In this document: positions 16,514-25,000 of the stretch, piece after piece
Layout: every line of letters starts with the position of its first letter
Position numbering within the stretch: position 1 is the stretch's first letter
DNA from: Herbaspirillum sp. ASV7
GTDB taxonomy: Bacteria > Pseudomonadota > Gammaproteobacteria > Burkholderiales > Burkholderiaceae_D
Assembly (NCBI RefSeq): GCF_016429215.1
Contig: NZ_JAELUH010000019.1
Coordinates: 1-64,000, forward strand
Reading direction: 5' to 3'
DNA length: 64,000 bases
Position numbers and translations under genes: made by a program
The notes under the pieces: model-generated
The model's database searches: none
What the model saw: the letters and a program-made list of their open reading frames with translations, nothing else
Told to the model about the DNA's origin: nothing

Positions 16514-17710
16514 TCAGCCCGCCAGCTTGGCTGGCCTGACTGCGGTAATCGATGCGCCTTGCTTGCGGTCGCGCCGGAAGTATTGCACGCGGTCTTCATC
16601 CAGCACGATCCCCAGACCCGGACCTTGCGGCACGGCCAGCTGGAAGTCCTGGTATTGCAGCGGCTGGGCGAGGATTTCCTCGGTCAGCAGCAGAGGGCCG
16701 AAGAGCTCGGTGCCCCATTGCAGTTCACGGAAGGTGGCAAAGGCATGGGCCGAGGCGATGGTGCCGATGGCGCCTTCCAGCATGGTGCCACCATACAGCT
16801 CGATACCGGCGGCGTCACCGATGGCGGCCACCTGCTGGGCCGCACGCAGGCCACCGGACTGCTCGATCTTGATGGCGAAGACATCGGCGCCACCGATACG
16901 CGCCAGGGCAAAGGCCGAGGCCGGGCCGGTCAGCGATTCGTCGGCCATCACGGCGATGGGGTACTTGCCCTTCAGGCGCGCCAGCGCCTGTGCCGAGGCC
17001 ACCGGTTGCTCGACCAGCTCGCAGCCGGCATCGACCAGGCCGGCCAGGCCGCGCTGGGCTTCCAGCTCGCTCCAGGCCATGTTCACATCCACCCGCACCG
17101 CGCCGCGATCGCCCAGCGCCTTCTTGATGGCGGCCACGTGGGCCACGTCAGCCTCGACGGCGCGACGGCCGATCTTGAGCTTGAAGATGTTGTGGCGACG
17201 CTGGGCCAGCATGCGCTCGGCTTCGTCGATGTCGCGGGCGGTGTCGCCCGAGGCCAGGGTCCAGGCGATCGGCAGGCTTTCACGGGCACGCCCGCCCAGC
17301 AGTTGCGATACCGGCAGGCCGGTGCGCTGGCCCAGGGCATCGAACAGCGCGGTCTCGATGGCGCACTTGGCGAAGCGGTTATCCTGGATGGCCTTGTTCA
17401 GGCGCGCCATGATGGCCGGGATCAGGCTGGCATCGGCGCCCAGCAGCAACGGCGCGAAGTAGGTATCGATGGCCAGCTTCATGCCCTCGGGCGATTCCGC
17501 GCCGTAGGCCAGGCCACCGATGGTGGTGCCCTCGCCCACGCCCACGGTGCCGTCCGAACAGTACAGGCGCACCAGCATCAGGGTCTGCCCATTCATCGTC
17601 GCCATGGACAATTGATGGGGCCGGATGGTCGGCAGGTCGACCAGGAAGGTCTCGACCCGGTCGATCTTCGCCGGGGCTGCCGCAGAGTGAATGTGTTGTG
17701 TGGGTTCCAT
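16514..17710 (-). CDS. catB: Muconate cycloisomerase
   Basis: A 398-residue enolase-superfamily enzyme that converts cis,cis-muconate to muconolactone. The barrel-end catalytic lysines are in FKLKIGRR. The metal ligands lie in RVDVNMAW, CELVEQP and VMADESL. Start 17710 (MEPTQHIHS) gives the usual N-terminus (KIDRVETFLVDLPTIRPHQ); 17719 is also possible, and neither has a strong Shine-Dalgarno. It is the first gene of the minus-strand cat-ben block and divergent from the LysR regulator. The much longer open frame continuing to 18736 is only antisense to that regulator. Confidence 0.95.
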   Translation of the reverse strand: MEPTQHIHSAAAPAKIDRVETFLVDLPTIRPHQLSMATMNGQTLMLVRLYCSDGTVGVGEGTTIGGLAYGAESPEGMKLAIDTYFAPLLLGADASLIPAIMARLNKAIQDNRFAKCAIETALFDALGQRTGLPVSQLLGGRARESLPIAWTLASGDTARDIDEAERMLAQRRHNIFKLKIGRRAVEADVAHVAAIKKALGDRGAVRVDVNMAWSELEAQRGLAGLVDAGCELVEQPVASAQALARLKGKYPIAVMADESLTGPASAFALARIGGADVFAIKIEQSGGLRAAQQVAAIGDAAGIELYGGTMLEGAIGTIASAHAFATFRELQWGTELFGPLLLTEEILAQPLQYQDFQLAVPQGPGLGIVLDEDRVQYFRRDRKQGASITAVRPAKLAG

Positions 17711-17854
17711 GCTTCGCATTGAACACCCGGAAGGGCTTGCAAGGCCAACACCAAATACGTCTAGTTTCATACCTTTTCCATATAGTTGTGGCGTAAACCC
17801 ATGGAATTTGGAGAATTGGACAGGTTCTGTGCCACAGGGATATGATTTTCGACC

Positions 17855-18808
17855 ATGGACATCCGACAACTCAAATACTTCGTGGCCGTTGCCAACACCC
17901 GCAACTTCACCCGCGCCTCCGAGCAATTGCACATCGCCCAGCCGCCGCTGAGCCGCCAGATCCAGTTGCTGGAGGAGGAGCTGGGCGTGCAGTTGCTCTT
18001 GCGCAATAGCCGCCCCTTGCGCCTCACCGAGGCGGGCCGGGTGTTCTACGAGCAGGCCCTGCAGATCATCAACCGCCTGGAACAGTTGAAGAACGCCACC
18101 CAGCAGATCGGCCTGAACCAGCGCCAGACCCTGTCCATCGGCTTTGTCGCCTCGACGCTCTACGGCGGCCTGCCGATGCTGGTGCGCAAGTTGCGCCAGC
18201 ACTACCCGGACGTGGACATCCAGCTGGTGGAGCTGACCTCGATGCAGCAGTTCGCGGCCCTCAAGTCGGGCCGCATCGACGTCGGCTTCGGTCGCATCCG
18301 CAGCAACGACGCCACCGTGGCGCGTATCGTGCTGCGCGAGGAAAAGCTGGTGCTGGCGATCCCGCCGGGCTTTGCGCTGGCTGCCAGCGACCAGCGCGTG
18401 AGCCTCAAGGAGGTGCATGGGCAAAAGCTGATCGTCTATCCCAAGGAACCGCGCCCCAGCTTTGCCGACCACATCCTGAGCCTGCTCAACGACCAGGACA
18501 TCCACCCCGCCGAAGTGCATGAGGTGCGCGAGATCCAGACCGCCCTGGGCCTGGTGGCGGCTGAAGCCGGGCTGTGCCTGATCCCGGCCTCGGCACGCCT
18601 GCGCAGCGACCTGCACTACCGCCTCATCGATGATGCCCGCGCCACCTCGCCCATCATCCTGACCCACCGCATCAACGACAACGCCTGGTACATCGAGGCC
18701 GTCAAGCAACTGGTGGCCGACATGTACGCCGAGCATCCGGCCTGGCTGGACATCGATACCAGCTCCTTCCCGGCGACCGGCTTTCCCAGTCCCCGGCGCG
18801 ATGGCTGA
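17855..18808 (+). CDS. catR: LysR-type regulator of the cat/ben genes (CatR/BenM-like)
   Basis: A 317-residue LysR-family activator. The winged HTH at residues 1-60 (MDIRQLKYFVAVANTRNF, then HIAQPPLSRQIQLLEEELG) is nearly identical in style to CatR/CatM/BenM. The effector domain follows (IGFVASTLYGGLPMLVRKL). Family members bind cis,cis-muconate and/or benzoate and activate catBA and ben promoters. It is divergent from catB across a 144-bp intergenic region, the classic arrangement. I see no perfect ATAC-N7-GTAT dyad in that gap, so the exact site is not assigned. Confidence 0.92.
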   Translation: MDIRQLKYFVAVANTRNFTRASEQLHIAQPPLSRQIQLLEEELGVQLLLRNSRPLRLTEAGRVFYEQALQIINRLEQLKNATQQIGLNQRQTLSIGFVASTLYGGLPMLVRKLRQHYPDVDIQLVELTSMQQFAALKSGRIDVGFGRIRSNDATVARIVLREEKLVLAIPPGFALAASDQRVSLKEVHGQKLIVYPKEPRPSFADHILSLLNDQDIHPAEVHEVREIQTALGLVAAEAGLCLIPASARLRSDLHYRLIDDARATSPIILTHRINDNAWYIEAVKQLVADMYAEHPAWLDIDTSSFPATGFPSPRRDG

Positions 18809-18834
18809 TGAAGGATGGCTAAAGACAGCGCGTG

Positions 18835-18864
18835 TTGACAGCGTCGCGAACGGAGGCCTACACT
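18835..18864 (+). promoter_or_regulatory. Sigma-70-type promoter of catC
   Basis: TTGACA at 18835-18840 and TACACT at 18859-18864 are separated by 18 bp, a near-consensus housekeeping promoter. It lies 104 bp before catC and just upstream of the palindrome at 18888-18904. Confidence 0.65.
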
Positions 18865-18887
18865 AATTTGTGCGAATAAAGAATTAA

Positions 18888-18904
18888 TGTTCGATTATCG
18901 AACA
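18888..18904. promoter_or_regulatory. PcaR/PcaU-type (IclR family) operator
   Basis: TGTTCGATTATCGAACA is a perfect palindrome around a central T. It closely matches the GTTCGATAATCGCAC-type sites of the IclR-family regulators PcaR and PcaU. It sits just past the expected transcription start, between the promoter and catC. No IclR-family gene is in this window. Confidence 0.65.
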
Positions 18905-18967
18905 ATTAGAAAAGACGTACCAACCGTATTCCGAGACAAACCCCACAACGACAACGGAGCAAACATC

Positions 18968-19255
18968 ATGCTGTTCATGGTTCAGATGCAGGTCAATATC
19001 CCCGCCTCGGTCGACAAGGCAGTGGCTGACGCACTCAAGAAGGACGAGAAGGAAATGTCGCAGAAGCTGCAGCGCGAAGGCAAATGGCGCGACCTGTGGC
19101 GCGTGGTCGGCCAATACGCCAACGTGAGCATCTTCAATGTCTCGGGCAATGACGAGCTGCACACGATCCTCTCGAACCTGCCGCTCTACCCCTTCATGAC
19201 GATCTCGGTCACGCCGCTGACCCAGCATCCGTCGGCCATCGCCCAGATCGGCTGA
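18968..19255 (+). CDS. catC: Muconolactone delta-isomerase
   Basis: A 95-residue enzyme that converts muconolactone to 3-oxoadipate enol-lactone. The family sequence is evident: LFMVQMQVNIPASVD, LQREGKWRDLWRVVGQYANVSIF and LPLYPFMTISVTPLTQHPSA. The start at 18968 follows GGAG by 9 nt; a longer frame from 18887 would read through the operator and is rejected. It is downstream of catR and starts an apparent two-gene unit with the enol-lactonase gene. Confidence 0.96.
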   Translation: MLFMVQMQVNIPASVDKAVADALKKDEKEMSQKLQREGKWRDLWRVVGQYANVSIFNVSGNDELHTILSNLPLYPFMTISVTPLTQHPSAIAQIG

Positions 19256-19326
19256 TCCGGCTCCCTCTGACGCTTCAACCAGGCGCCTGCTGGCCACAGG
19301 TCCGCGGGCGCGACAAGGATTTCTCC

Positions 19327-20106
19327 ATGCCATTCGCCAATCTCAACGGCATCCAGCTGCACTACCAACTCGACGGCGATGCCTCCCTGCCGGTGCTGGT
19401 GCTCTCCAATTCACTGGGGACCTCGCTGGCCATGTGGGATCCGCAGATCCCCGAACTGAGCCGGCATTTCCGCGTGCTGCGCTATGACACACGCGGCCAC
19501 GGCCAGTCCGGCGTCACGCCCGGTCCCTATAGCATCGCGCAGCTGGGGGGCGACGTGATCGCCCTGCTGGACCAGCTGGGCATCGAGCGCGCGCACTTCT
19601 GTGGCCTGTCCATGGGTGGCAGCACCTTCATGTGGCTGGCGGTGCATCATCCGCAGCGCGTCGACAAGCTGATCCTCTGCAATACCGGTGCAAAGATCGG
19701 CACGGCCGAAGCCTGGAACAGCCGCATCGACACGGTCCGCAAGGAGGGATTGGGCGCGATTGCCGGCGCCGTGGTCTCGCGCTGGCTGACACCGGAGTAT
19801 GCCGAGAAGAATCCGCAGCAGGTGCAGGCCCTGACCACGATGTTATTGGCCACGCCCGCCGAAGGCTATGCCGGCGCCTGTGCCGCCGTGCGCGACAACG
19901 ACCTGCGCGAAGCCATTGCCGGCATCGGCGCGCCGACCCTGGTGATCGCCGGCAGCGGCGACGTCCCCACGCCACCGGCGGACGCCCAGTTCATGCGCGC
20001 CACCATTCCCGGTGCGCTGTATGTGGAGTTCGATGCGGCGCATATCTCCAACCAGCAGCAACCCCGCGCGTTCACGCAGGCGCTGGTGCAGTTCCTGACG
20101 CAGTGA
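19327..20106 (+). CDS. pcaD: 3-oxoadipate enol-lactonase
   Basis: A 259-residue alpha/beta hydrolase that opens 3-oxoadipate enol-lactone to 3-oxoadipate, the last ring-cleavage-branch step encoded here. The nucleophile is Ser95 in GLSMGG; the acid lies in the IAGSGDVPTP region and the base in DAAHIS near residue 240. The N-terminus (FANLNGIQLHYQLDG) is typical of PcaD/CatD. It follows catC by 71 bp. Genes for the 3-oxoadipate CoA-transferase and thiolase are not in the window. The symbol catD would be equally acceptable. Confidence 0.94.
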   Translation: MPFANLNGIQLHYQLDGDASLPVLVLSNSLGTSLAMWDPQIPELSRHFRVLRYDTRGHGQSGVTPGPYSIAQLGGDVIALLDQLGIERAHFCGLSMGGSTFMWLAVHHPQRVDKLILCNTGAKIGTAEAWNSRIDTVRKEGLGAIAGAVVSRWLTPEYAEKNPQQVQALTTMLLATPAEGYAGACAAVRDNDLREAIAGIGAPTLVIAGSGDVPTPPADAQFMRATIPGALYVEFDAAHISNQQQPRAFTQALVQFLTQ

Positions 20107-20196
20107 GCAGTGACTGAGTACATGCGGATGCACTCAGGAACTGCATGGGCCGGATAGTCCATCGATGATATGACGGCGGCGTACAGGATCTTGCGT

Positions 20197-21438
20197 CTAT
20201 AACCAGGCTTCTTGCTCGGCCTTGCGCCCCTCTCGTTGCATAGCCTCGCACAGGATACGCAACGAGACGGGAAGCCCTTCTCTAGCCAGCAAACCTGGCA
20301 GCAGTTGTCTATCCTTGTCGGCCAGGGGCCAGAACTGCCTTGTCCCCATCAACTCTTCCACACCCATCCGATAGGGTTCCCAAGGCAGGCCAGCTTGCTC
20401 CCATTGCGCACCGACCGTACACGCGATATCCACGCCAGCTGGGTCGGCGTCAGCGCTGATCCTCGCAGGAGCAGCCGCCTTAACCAGCAGCGCGGCGATC
20501 ATCTCCAACCATCCGAAAGAAGGACGACCCGGCATCCATAGCAAAGCCGTTCCGGCAGGAAGCTCGCGCGCCTGTCGTTCGAAACTGGTGCGATTCTCGA
20601 TGAGCCACCATTGCCGCACTCCCTCTATCCGCTCCAGGGTGAGCATGTCCTTGAGCGGAACGCAAAGAAAGTGGACAGCCGCCACGTCCAACTTGCGCGT
20701 CCCCCAGGATAGCGAGACGTCCCCCGCTATCCATGCCGTCTGGGAAAAACGGCTGATGCCCAGGCCTTCAAGATCGAAGAAGACCTCGAGCCAGCGCCAT
20801 TCGTGTGCTTCAATTGCCTTGGTCCCATCCCGCACGGAGAGCGCAAAATCATTGCGCATGCCCTGCTGGCCACTATCGCGCCAGTTCGCCACGGCGAATA
20901 TCAAGTTCAGCCGATGCTCCAATGCTTCGGGTGCCAGTGCTTTGGCCTTTGCAAGCCCTTCGATGGCTTGCGCCAGGTCATGATCGAAAGACAGGTCGGC
21001 ATCGTCTGGAGAATGGCTACCCACGCGCGCAAGCAAGCGACGCCTGGCATTCTCCAGCAACACCTGGCGTCGCTGCTGGCGTTGCAAGACGCTGGTCGCA
21101 CCCAGCAAGGTCTGAAGTCGAGCCAGGTCGCGCCAGCTGAAAGCTGTCCACGGCCAGGCACCGTCGTTCTTCATCTCAAAGCTGATCACCCAGCCATCCT
21201 GCAGCAAGCGCTCGACCAGGAGGTCACCGTCTTCGATATCGAAGCCATCAACCTTGCTCTTGGCCTTCTTCAACATGGATTCACGCTTGTGCTTACCATG
21301 CGTTTCATCCTCCCCCACCCACAAGCGCAGCACTTCCAACTCCATGGCGCTAAAGGGCCGCAGCTTGGTCGGCACATCACCGGATGCCACACGCGTGCGA
21401 CGATTCTTAGGCAAATATGTCTCGATCAAGGCGCTCAT
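20197..21438 (-). CDS. jetD: Wadjet JetD / MksG nuclease subunit
   Basis: A 413-residue protein with the two-domain layout of JetD/MksG (DUF3322 plus DUF2220): an N-terminal helical arm region and a C-terminal TOPRIM-like domain. The TOPRIM acidic residues are visible as the glutamate in WLIENRTSF (near residue 282) and Asp330-x-Asp332 in ADADPAG. In characterised Wadjet systems this subunit cuts plasmid DNA extruded by the SMC complex. It starts 11 bp after jetC. Its codon use looks less GC-rich than its neighbours, though not strikingly so. The catalytic residues are present, so it is likely active. Confidence 0.9.
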   Translation of the reverse strand: MSALIETYLPKNRRTRVASGDVPTKLRPFSAMELEVLRLWVGEDETHGKHKRESMLKKAKSKVDGFDIEDGDLLVERLLQDGWVISFEMKNDGAWPWTAFSWRDLARLQTLLGATSVLQRQQRRQVLLENARRRLLARVGSHSPDDADLSFDHDLAQAIEGLAKAKALAPEALEHRLNLIFAVANWRDSGQQGMRNDFALSVRDGTKAIEAHEWRWLEVFFDLEGLGISRFSQTAWIAGDVSLSWGTRKLDVAAVHFLCVPLKDMLTLERIEGVRQWWLIENRTSFERQARELPAGTALLWMPGRPSFGWLEMIAALLVKAAAPARISADADPAGVDIACTVGAQWEQAGLPWEPYRMGVEELMGTRQFWPLADKDRQLLPGLLAREGLPVSLRILCEAMQREGRKAEQEAWL

Positions 21439-21449
21439 GTAGTACGGCC

Positions 21450-24263
21450 TCAGGCTTCCAGCCGCAAGCGCCGCTGCAACACCCCGATCGGCGGTGCCCA
21501 GCGGGCTTCACGCGGTTTCTTGGAGGTCACCAGCGTGATATCGGCCGGCTCGAACACCTCGACGTTGTGGGTGATCGGCGTGGTCAGCACGTACTGGGCG
21601 CGGGTCGACTTGAGGAAGTTGCTGACCAGCTGGATGTTGCGCACGTCCAGGTGGGCGAAGGGTTCGTCGATGAAGACGAAACCACCGGGCATGTCGTCAT
21701 CCTTGAGCAGGCCCACCAGCAGGATCAGCGACTTGATCACCTGCTGGCCACCGGAGGCTTCGCCATCATTGAGGCCGATCTCGCCCTTGCCGTCGAAATT
21801 GAAGCTGACCTTCAGCTCGGCCTGGCGCAGGATGCTGTCGTCGTTTTCCAGGTGCGGCAGGTCGGCGCTGACCACCACGCCGGCCAGTGCGCCGAGATCG
21901 ACGATGTTGCGGCGATAGCGCCGCACCGTGGCGCGCAGTACGTCGATGTAACGCTCGCGGGCATTGCCCACGGCTTCCTCGGCGGCCGAATTGCTGGCCT
22001 TGCGCGAATCCAGTTCATTGCGCTGGTTGCCCACGGTACCCTGCATGATCAGGTGCTTGTCCTCGACGCTGGGGTCCTTCTCCCAGTTGCCGCTCTCCAG
22101 CTCATGCTCGACCGCGCCCATGCGCAGCTCGGCCTGCTTGGCATTGGTGTATTTCTCGTAGAGCGATTGCAGGGCGTCGCCAGCGATCCAGCGCTGCGGG
22201 AAGCGCGACTTCTGCGCCCGCGAGGCCAGTGCGCGGGCGCGCTGCTCGTCATGGCGGCTACGCCATTCGCGTTCCTGGCCGGCCAGATCACCTTCGGTCT
22301 CGCGCAGGCGGCGTTGCAGGGCGGCGTGCTTGCCATCGATCGTGGTGCGCTGGGCGATTGCCTCGCCATGTTCGGCGTCGAGCCGGGTCCAACGCTCGCT
22401 GGCGGCCACGCGGGCCAGGCGCAGGGCGGGCAGCTGGCGTCGCGCTTCTTCGAATTCCTCGCTGCGGCGGGCCAGCTCTTCAATGGCGAGATGTCCTTCG
22501 CTGGCCTTCCTGGCGGCCTCCAGCTGGCGCTTGATGTCGTTCTGCTGCAGCACCACGTCGGTCAACTGCTCGTCCAGCGTGGCCAGGCGTTTCTGGATCG
22601 AGGCCTGGCGCGAGGCCAGCGCGGCGGCGCCGAACTGGTAGTCGCCCGGGTCGCTCCAGACGCTGCGCCCGCCACGACCATCGCGCCAATAGGCTTGCGG
22701 CGTGATCCACTCGCCGCCCTGGCGCGCGCCCTCGACGGTGTCGGCCACGCGGCTGATCTGCGCCAGCTGGCGCAACAGCCAGGACGGCGCCTTGGCCGAG
22801 AAGCGCAGCACCGCCAGCAGGCTGTCGGCCGGCGGCTGGACCGGTGCGGCGGCGACATCGGAGACCACGTAGTGGCGATAGCGCTCGCGCTCGGCCAGGG
22901 CCATGGCGGCCCCCTCGTCCTTGCCATCTTCCAGCACCACCACCCAGCGCGAGGCGCGCAGCACGCCTTCGGCGGCGGCACGCCAGTGGTCATCGGTGAT
23001 CTCGATCAGGTCGGCCAGGATGTGATGGCCGATGCCGGCCTGGCGCAGGCTGCGCGAGAACTGCTGCACCTCGCCCGGCTTGGGCGCCTGGCGCTGGCCG
23101 GTCAGGCGCTCCAGCGCTCCCTGGGCGTCCTTGCGCTGGCTCTCCAGCGCACGCCAGCGGTCATTGAGTTCGGTCTTCTGCTGTTCCAGCTCGGTCACGC
23201 GCGCCATCAGCTGCGCGGAGTCGCCCTCCACCGCCGACAGCGCCTGCAGTTCGTCGGCCTGGCGTACCAGCGCCTCGACCGGTTTCTCTGCATCGCGCGC
23301 TTTTTGCTGGGCGGCGTGGGCGTCGTTCTTGTCCTGCTCCAGCGTGATGACCCTGTCGCGGGCTTCCTGCTGCTGTTGCACCAGCTGCGCCAACTGCACG
23401 CCGTCGCCGGCACGCTGGCGTCGCTGCGCGTTGTGGTGCAGGCGCTGGCGATGCAGCTCGCGCAGGCGGGTGGCGGTGCCCTGGCGCTCTTCGTGCCAGC
23501 GCAACACGGGGATGACTTCAGCGGCCAGGATCTCGCGCTCGCGCAGCTTGCCCTGGTATTGGCGATACAGGTTCACGCGGCTGTCGAGCTGCGCCAGTTG
23601 CGCCTGGCTGTGCGCCAGTTCCTGCTCGGCCAGCACCACCTCGGCGGCCAGGTCGCGCTGGTGGCGACGGGCTTCTTCGTAGCGGTCCAGCACTTCCTGG
23701 TCACCAAAGACTTCGAACACCAGGCGCAGCAATTCCTTGGGCGAGAACTCGCACAGGCGGTCGGTCTGGCCCTGCTCCAGCGCCAGCACGCGGGCAATCG
23801 CGCGCGACAGGCCGGCGCCTTCCAGACGCTTGCGCCAATGCTCCAGGCCCAGCCAATCCTTCTCCGGCATCTGGGCCAGGGTTTCGATGGGCACGTCGCC
23901 ATCGCTCATGCAATAACGCCGCTGCCAGTCGCCGCCATTACGCTCGATGCGGCAGGCCAGGGTCACCTGGTCGGCATAGAGCAGGTTGCGGGCGAAGGGG
24001 CGGGTCGAGGTCTGGCGGCCGTGCGGACGGTTGTCGACCGTGGCGCGCAGCCAGGTGGTATCGGCATTGGCGTGGCGGGCGTAGGTCTTGTAGCTGCGAC
24101 CACCCGAACACTCCAGGCCCAGCAGCGTGCGCATGGCGTCGAGCAGCGTGGTCTTGCCCGACCCGTTGGGGCCGGCAATGGTGATGATGGAACCGTCCAG
24201 CGGCATGGTCAGGCGCTGGCAATAGTCCCACTGCAGCAGTTCAAGGGATTGCAGGTGGAACAT
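21450..24263 (-). CDS. jetC: Wadjet JetC / MksB SMC-like ATPase
   Basis: A 937-residue SMC/MukB-type ATPase. The Walker A motif GPNGSGKTT is at residues 31-39 in an N-terminal head, followed by long coiled-coil arms around a middle hinge-like globular region. The C-terminal head has the ABC signature (GEASGGQQVIKSL) and Walker B (GFVFIDEPFAHLD). The length is close to Pseudomonas MksB rather than the longer type I JetC, favouring a type II (MksBEFG-like) system. It motors DNA loop extrusion on small circular DNA. Its start shares one base with the jetB stop (TGATG at 24261-24265). Confidence 0.93.
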   Translation of the reverse strand: MFHLQSLELLQWDYCQRLTMPLDGSIITIAGPNGSGKTTLLDAMRTLLGLECSGGRSYKTYARHANADTTWLRATVDNRPHGRQTSTRPFARNLLYADQVTLACRIERNGGDWQRRYCMSDGDVPIETLAQMPEKDWLGLEHWRKRLEGAGLSRAIARVLALEQGQTDRLCEFSPKELLRLVFEVFGDQEVLDRYEEARRHQRDLAAEVVLAEQELAHSQAQLAQLDSRVNLYRQYQGKLREREILAAEVIPVLRWHEERQGTATRLRELHRQRLHHNAQRRQRAGDGVQLAQLVQQQQEARDRVITLEQDKNDAHAAQQKARDAEKPVEALVRQADELQALSAVEGDSAQLMARVTELEQQKTELNDRWRALESQRKDAQGALERLTGQRQAPKPGEVQQFSRSLRQAGIGHHILADLIEITDDHWRAAAEGVLRASRWVVVLEDGKDEGAAMALAERERYRHYVVSDVAAAPVQPPADSLLAVLRFSAKAPSWLLRQLAQISRVADTVEGARQGGEWITPQAYWRDGRGGRSVWSDPGDYQFGAAALASRQASIQKRLATLDEQLTDVVLQQNDIKRQLEAARKASEGHLAIEELARRSEEFEEARRQLPALRLARVAASERWTRLDAEHGEAIAQRTTIDGKHAALQRRLRETEGDLAGQEREWRSRHDEQRARALASRAQKSRFPQRWIAGDALQSLYEKYTNAKQAELRMGAVEHELESGNWEKDPSVEDKHLIMQGTVGNQRNELDSRKASNSAAEEAVGNARERYIDVLRATVRRYRRNIVDLGALAGVVVSADLPHLENDDSILRQAELKVSFNFDGKGEIGLNDGEASGGQQVIKSLILLVGLLKDDDMPGGFVFIDEPFAHLDVRNIQLVSNFLKSTRAQYVLTTPITHNVEVFEPADITLVTSKKPREARWAPPIGVLQRRLRLEA

Positions 24264-25000
24264 CAGGCGTCTCCCTCGGGATCTTGTTGTGACTGTGCGT
24301 CGGGATCGTCATGCGCATCGGCGGGCGTGATCGCCTCGGCCTCGGCTTGCGCCTCACGTGCGGTGGCGCGCGCCAGTACATCGCCCAGCGCGCCATCGAG
24401 GATGCGCGGGGCCAGGGCGTCGTAGTCCAGCAGCAGATCCAGCAGCGGACCTTCGGCGATATCGTCACCGCGACGCACGATGAAACCATGCGCCTCTAGG
24501 CGCCGCAGATTGCCATCCAGGCGCATCTTCTTGCCCAGCTGCGGGCCGAAGTCGGCCAGCAGGGATCGGTAGGACACCACCGGGCTGACGGCGGCGGCGC
24601 TGGGCATGGGTTTTTCCTTGTTGAACATTTCTTCCTGCTGCTCGCCCTCGCCGCTGCTGGCGCGCGCCGACTGGCGCTCGCGCTTGGGCAGCACGATCAG
24701 CGACCACAGCACCACCAGCAGCGAGATGGCGTCGCGCGGCAGCTCGATATTGTTGTTGGCATCCATGCCGGCCTCGCCGAAGACCACACGCTCGGCGCCG
24801 CGCACCAGCACCACGCTGATATGGTCGGCGTGGATGTTGTCCACCAGGCGCAGGCCCACCTGGGCCAGGCGGTCCTGCAGCGCTTGCCACAGGTCGGCAT
24901 CGATCAGGGCGCGACGCACGCGCGGATGCTTGCGCGGCAACCAGCGGCGCGCCAGCAGTTCGGCGGCCAGCAGGCCGGCCTCGTCGGGGGTATCACTCAT
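24263..25000 (-). CDS. jetB: Wadjet JetB / MksE (MukE-like kite subunit)
   Basis: A 245-residue DUF4194-type protein corresponding to MukE/MksE, the winged-helix dimer that bridges the kleisin to the SMC heads. Blocks include ELLARRWLPRKHPRVRRALID near the N-terminus, AISLLVVLWSLIVLPKRERQ in the middle and LRRLEAHGFIVRRGDDI near the C-terminus. The tail is acidic. It overlaps jetA by 8 bp and jetC by 1 bp, so the operon is tightly coupled. Confidence 0.88.
   Translation of the reverse strand: MSDTPDEAGLLAAELLARRWLPRKHPRVRRALIDADLWQALQDRLAQVGLRLVDNIHADHISVVLVRGAERVVFGEAGMDANNNIELPRDAISLLVVLWSLIVLPKRERQSARASSGEGEQQEEMFNKEKPMPSAAAVSPVVSYRSLLADFGPQLGKKMRLDGNLRRLEAHGFIVRRGDDIAEGPLLDLLLDYDALAPRILDGALGDVLARATAREAQAEAEAITPADAHDDPDAQSQQDPEGDA

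Noticed and set aside
17711-17854. Possible CatR site with two ATAC strings between catB and catR
   Set aside because: The two ATACs are in direct, not inverted, orientation and no clean dyad was found, so no site is called.
16514-18736. 740-codon minus-strand frame suggesting an N-terminal fusion on catB
   Set aside because: The extra 340 codons are antisense to the LysR gene, a common high-GC shadow; the catB family N-terminus begins at 17710.
21417-24425. 1002-codon plus-strand frame
   Set aside because: It is fully antisense to jetC, whose motifs and overlaps are clear; the composition is Gly/Leu/Ala/Gln-rich shadow coding.
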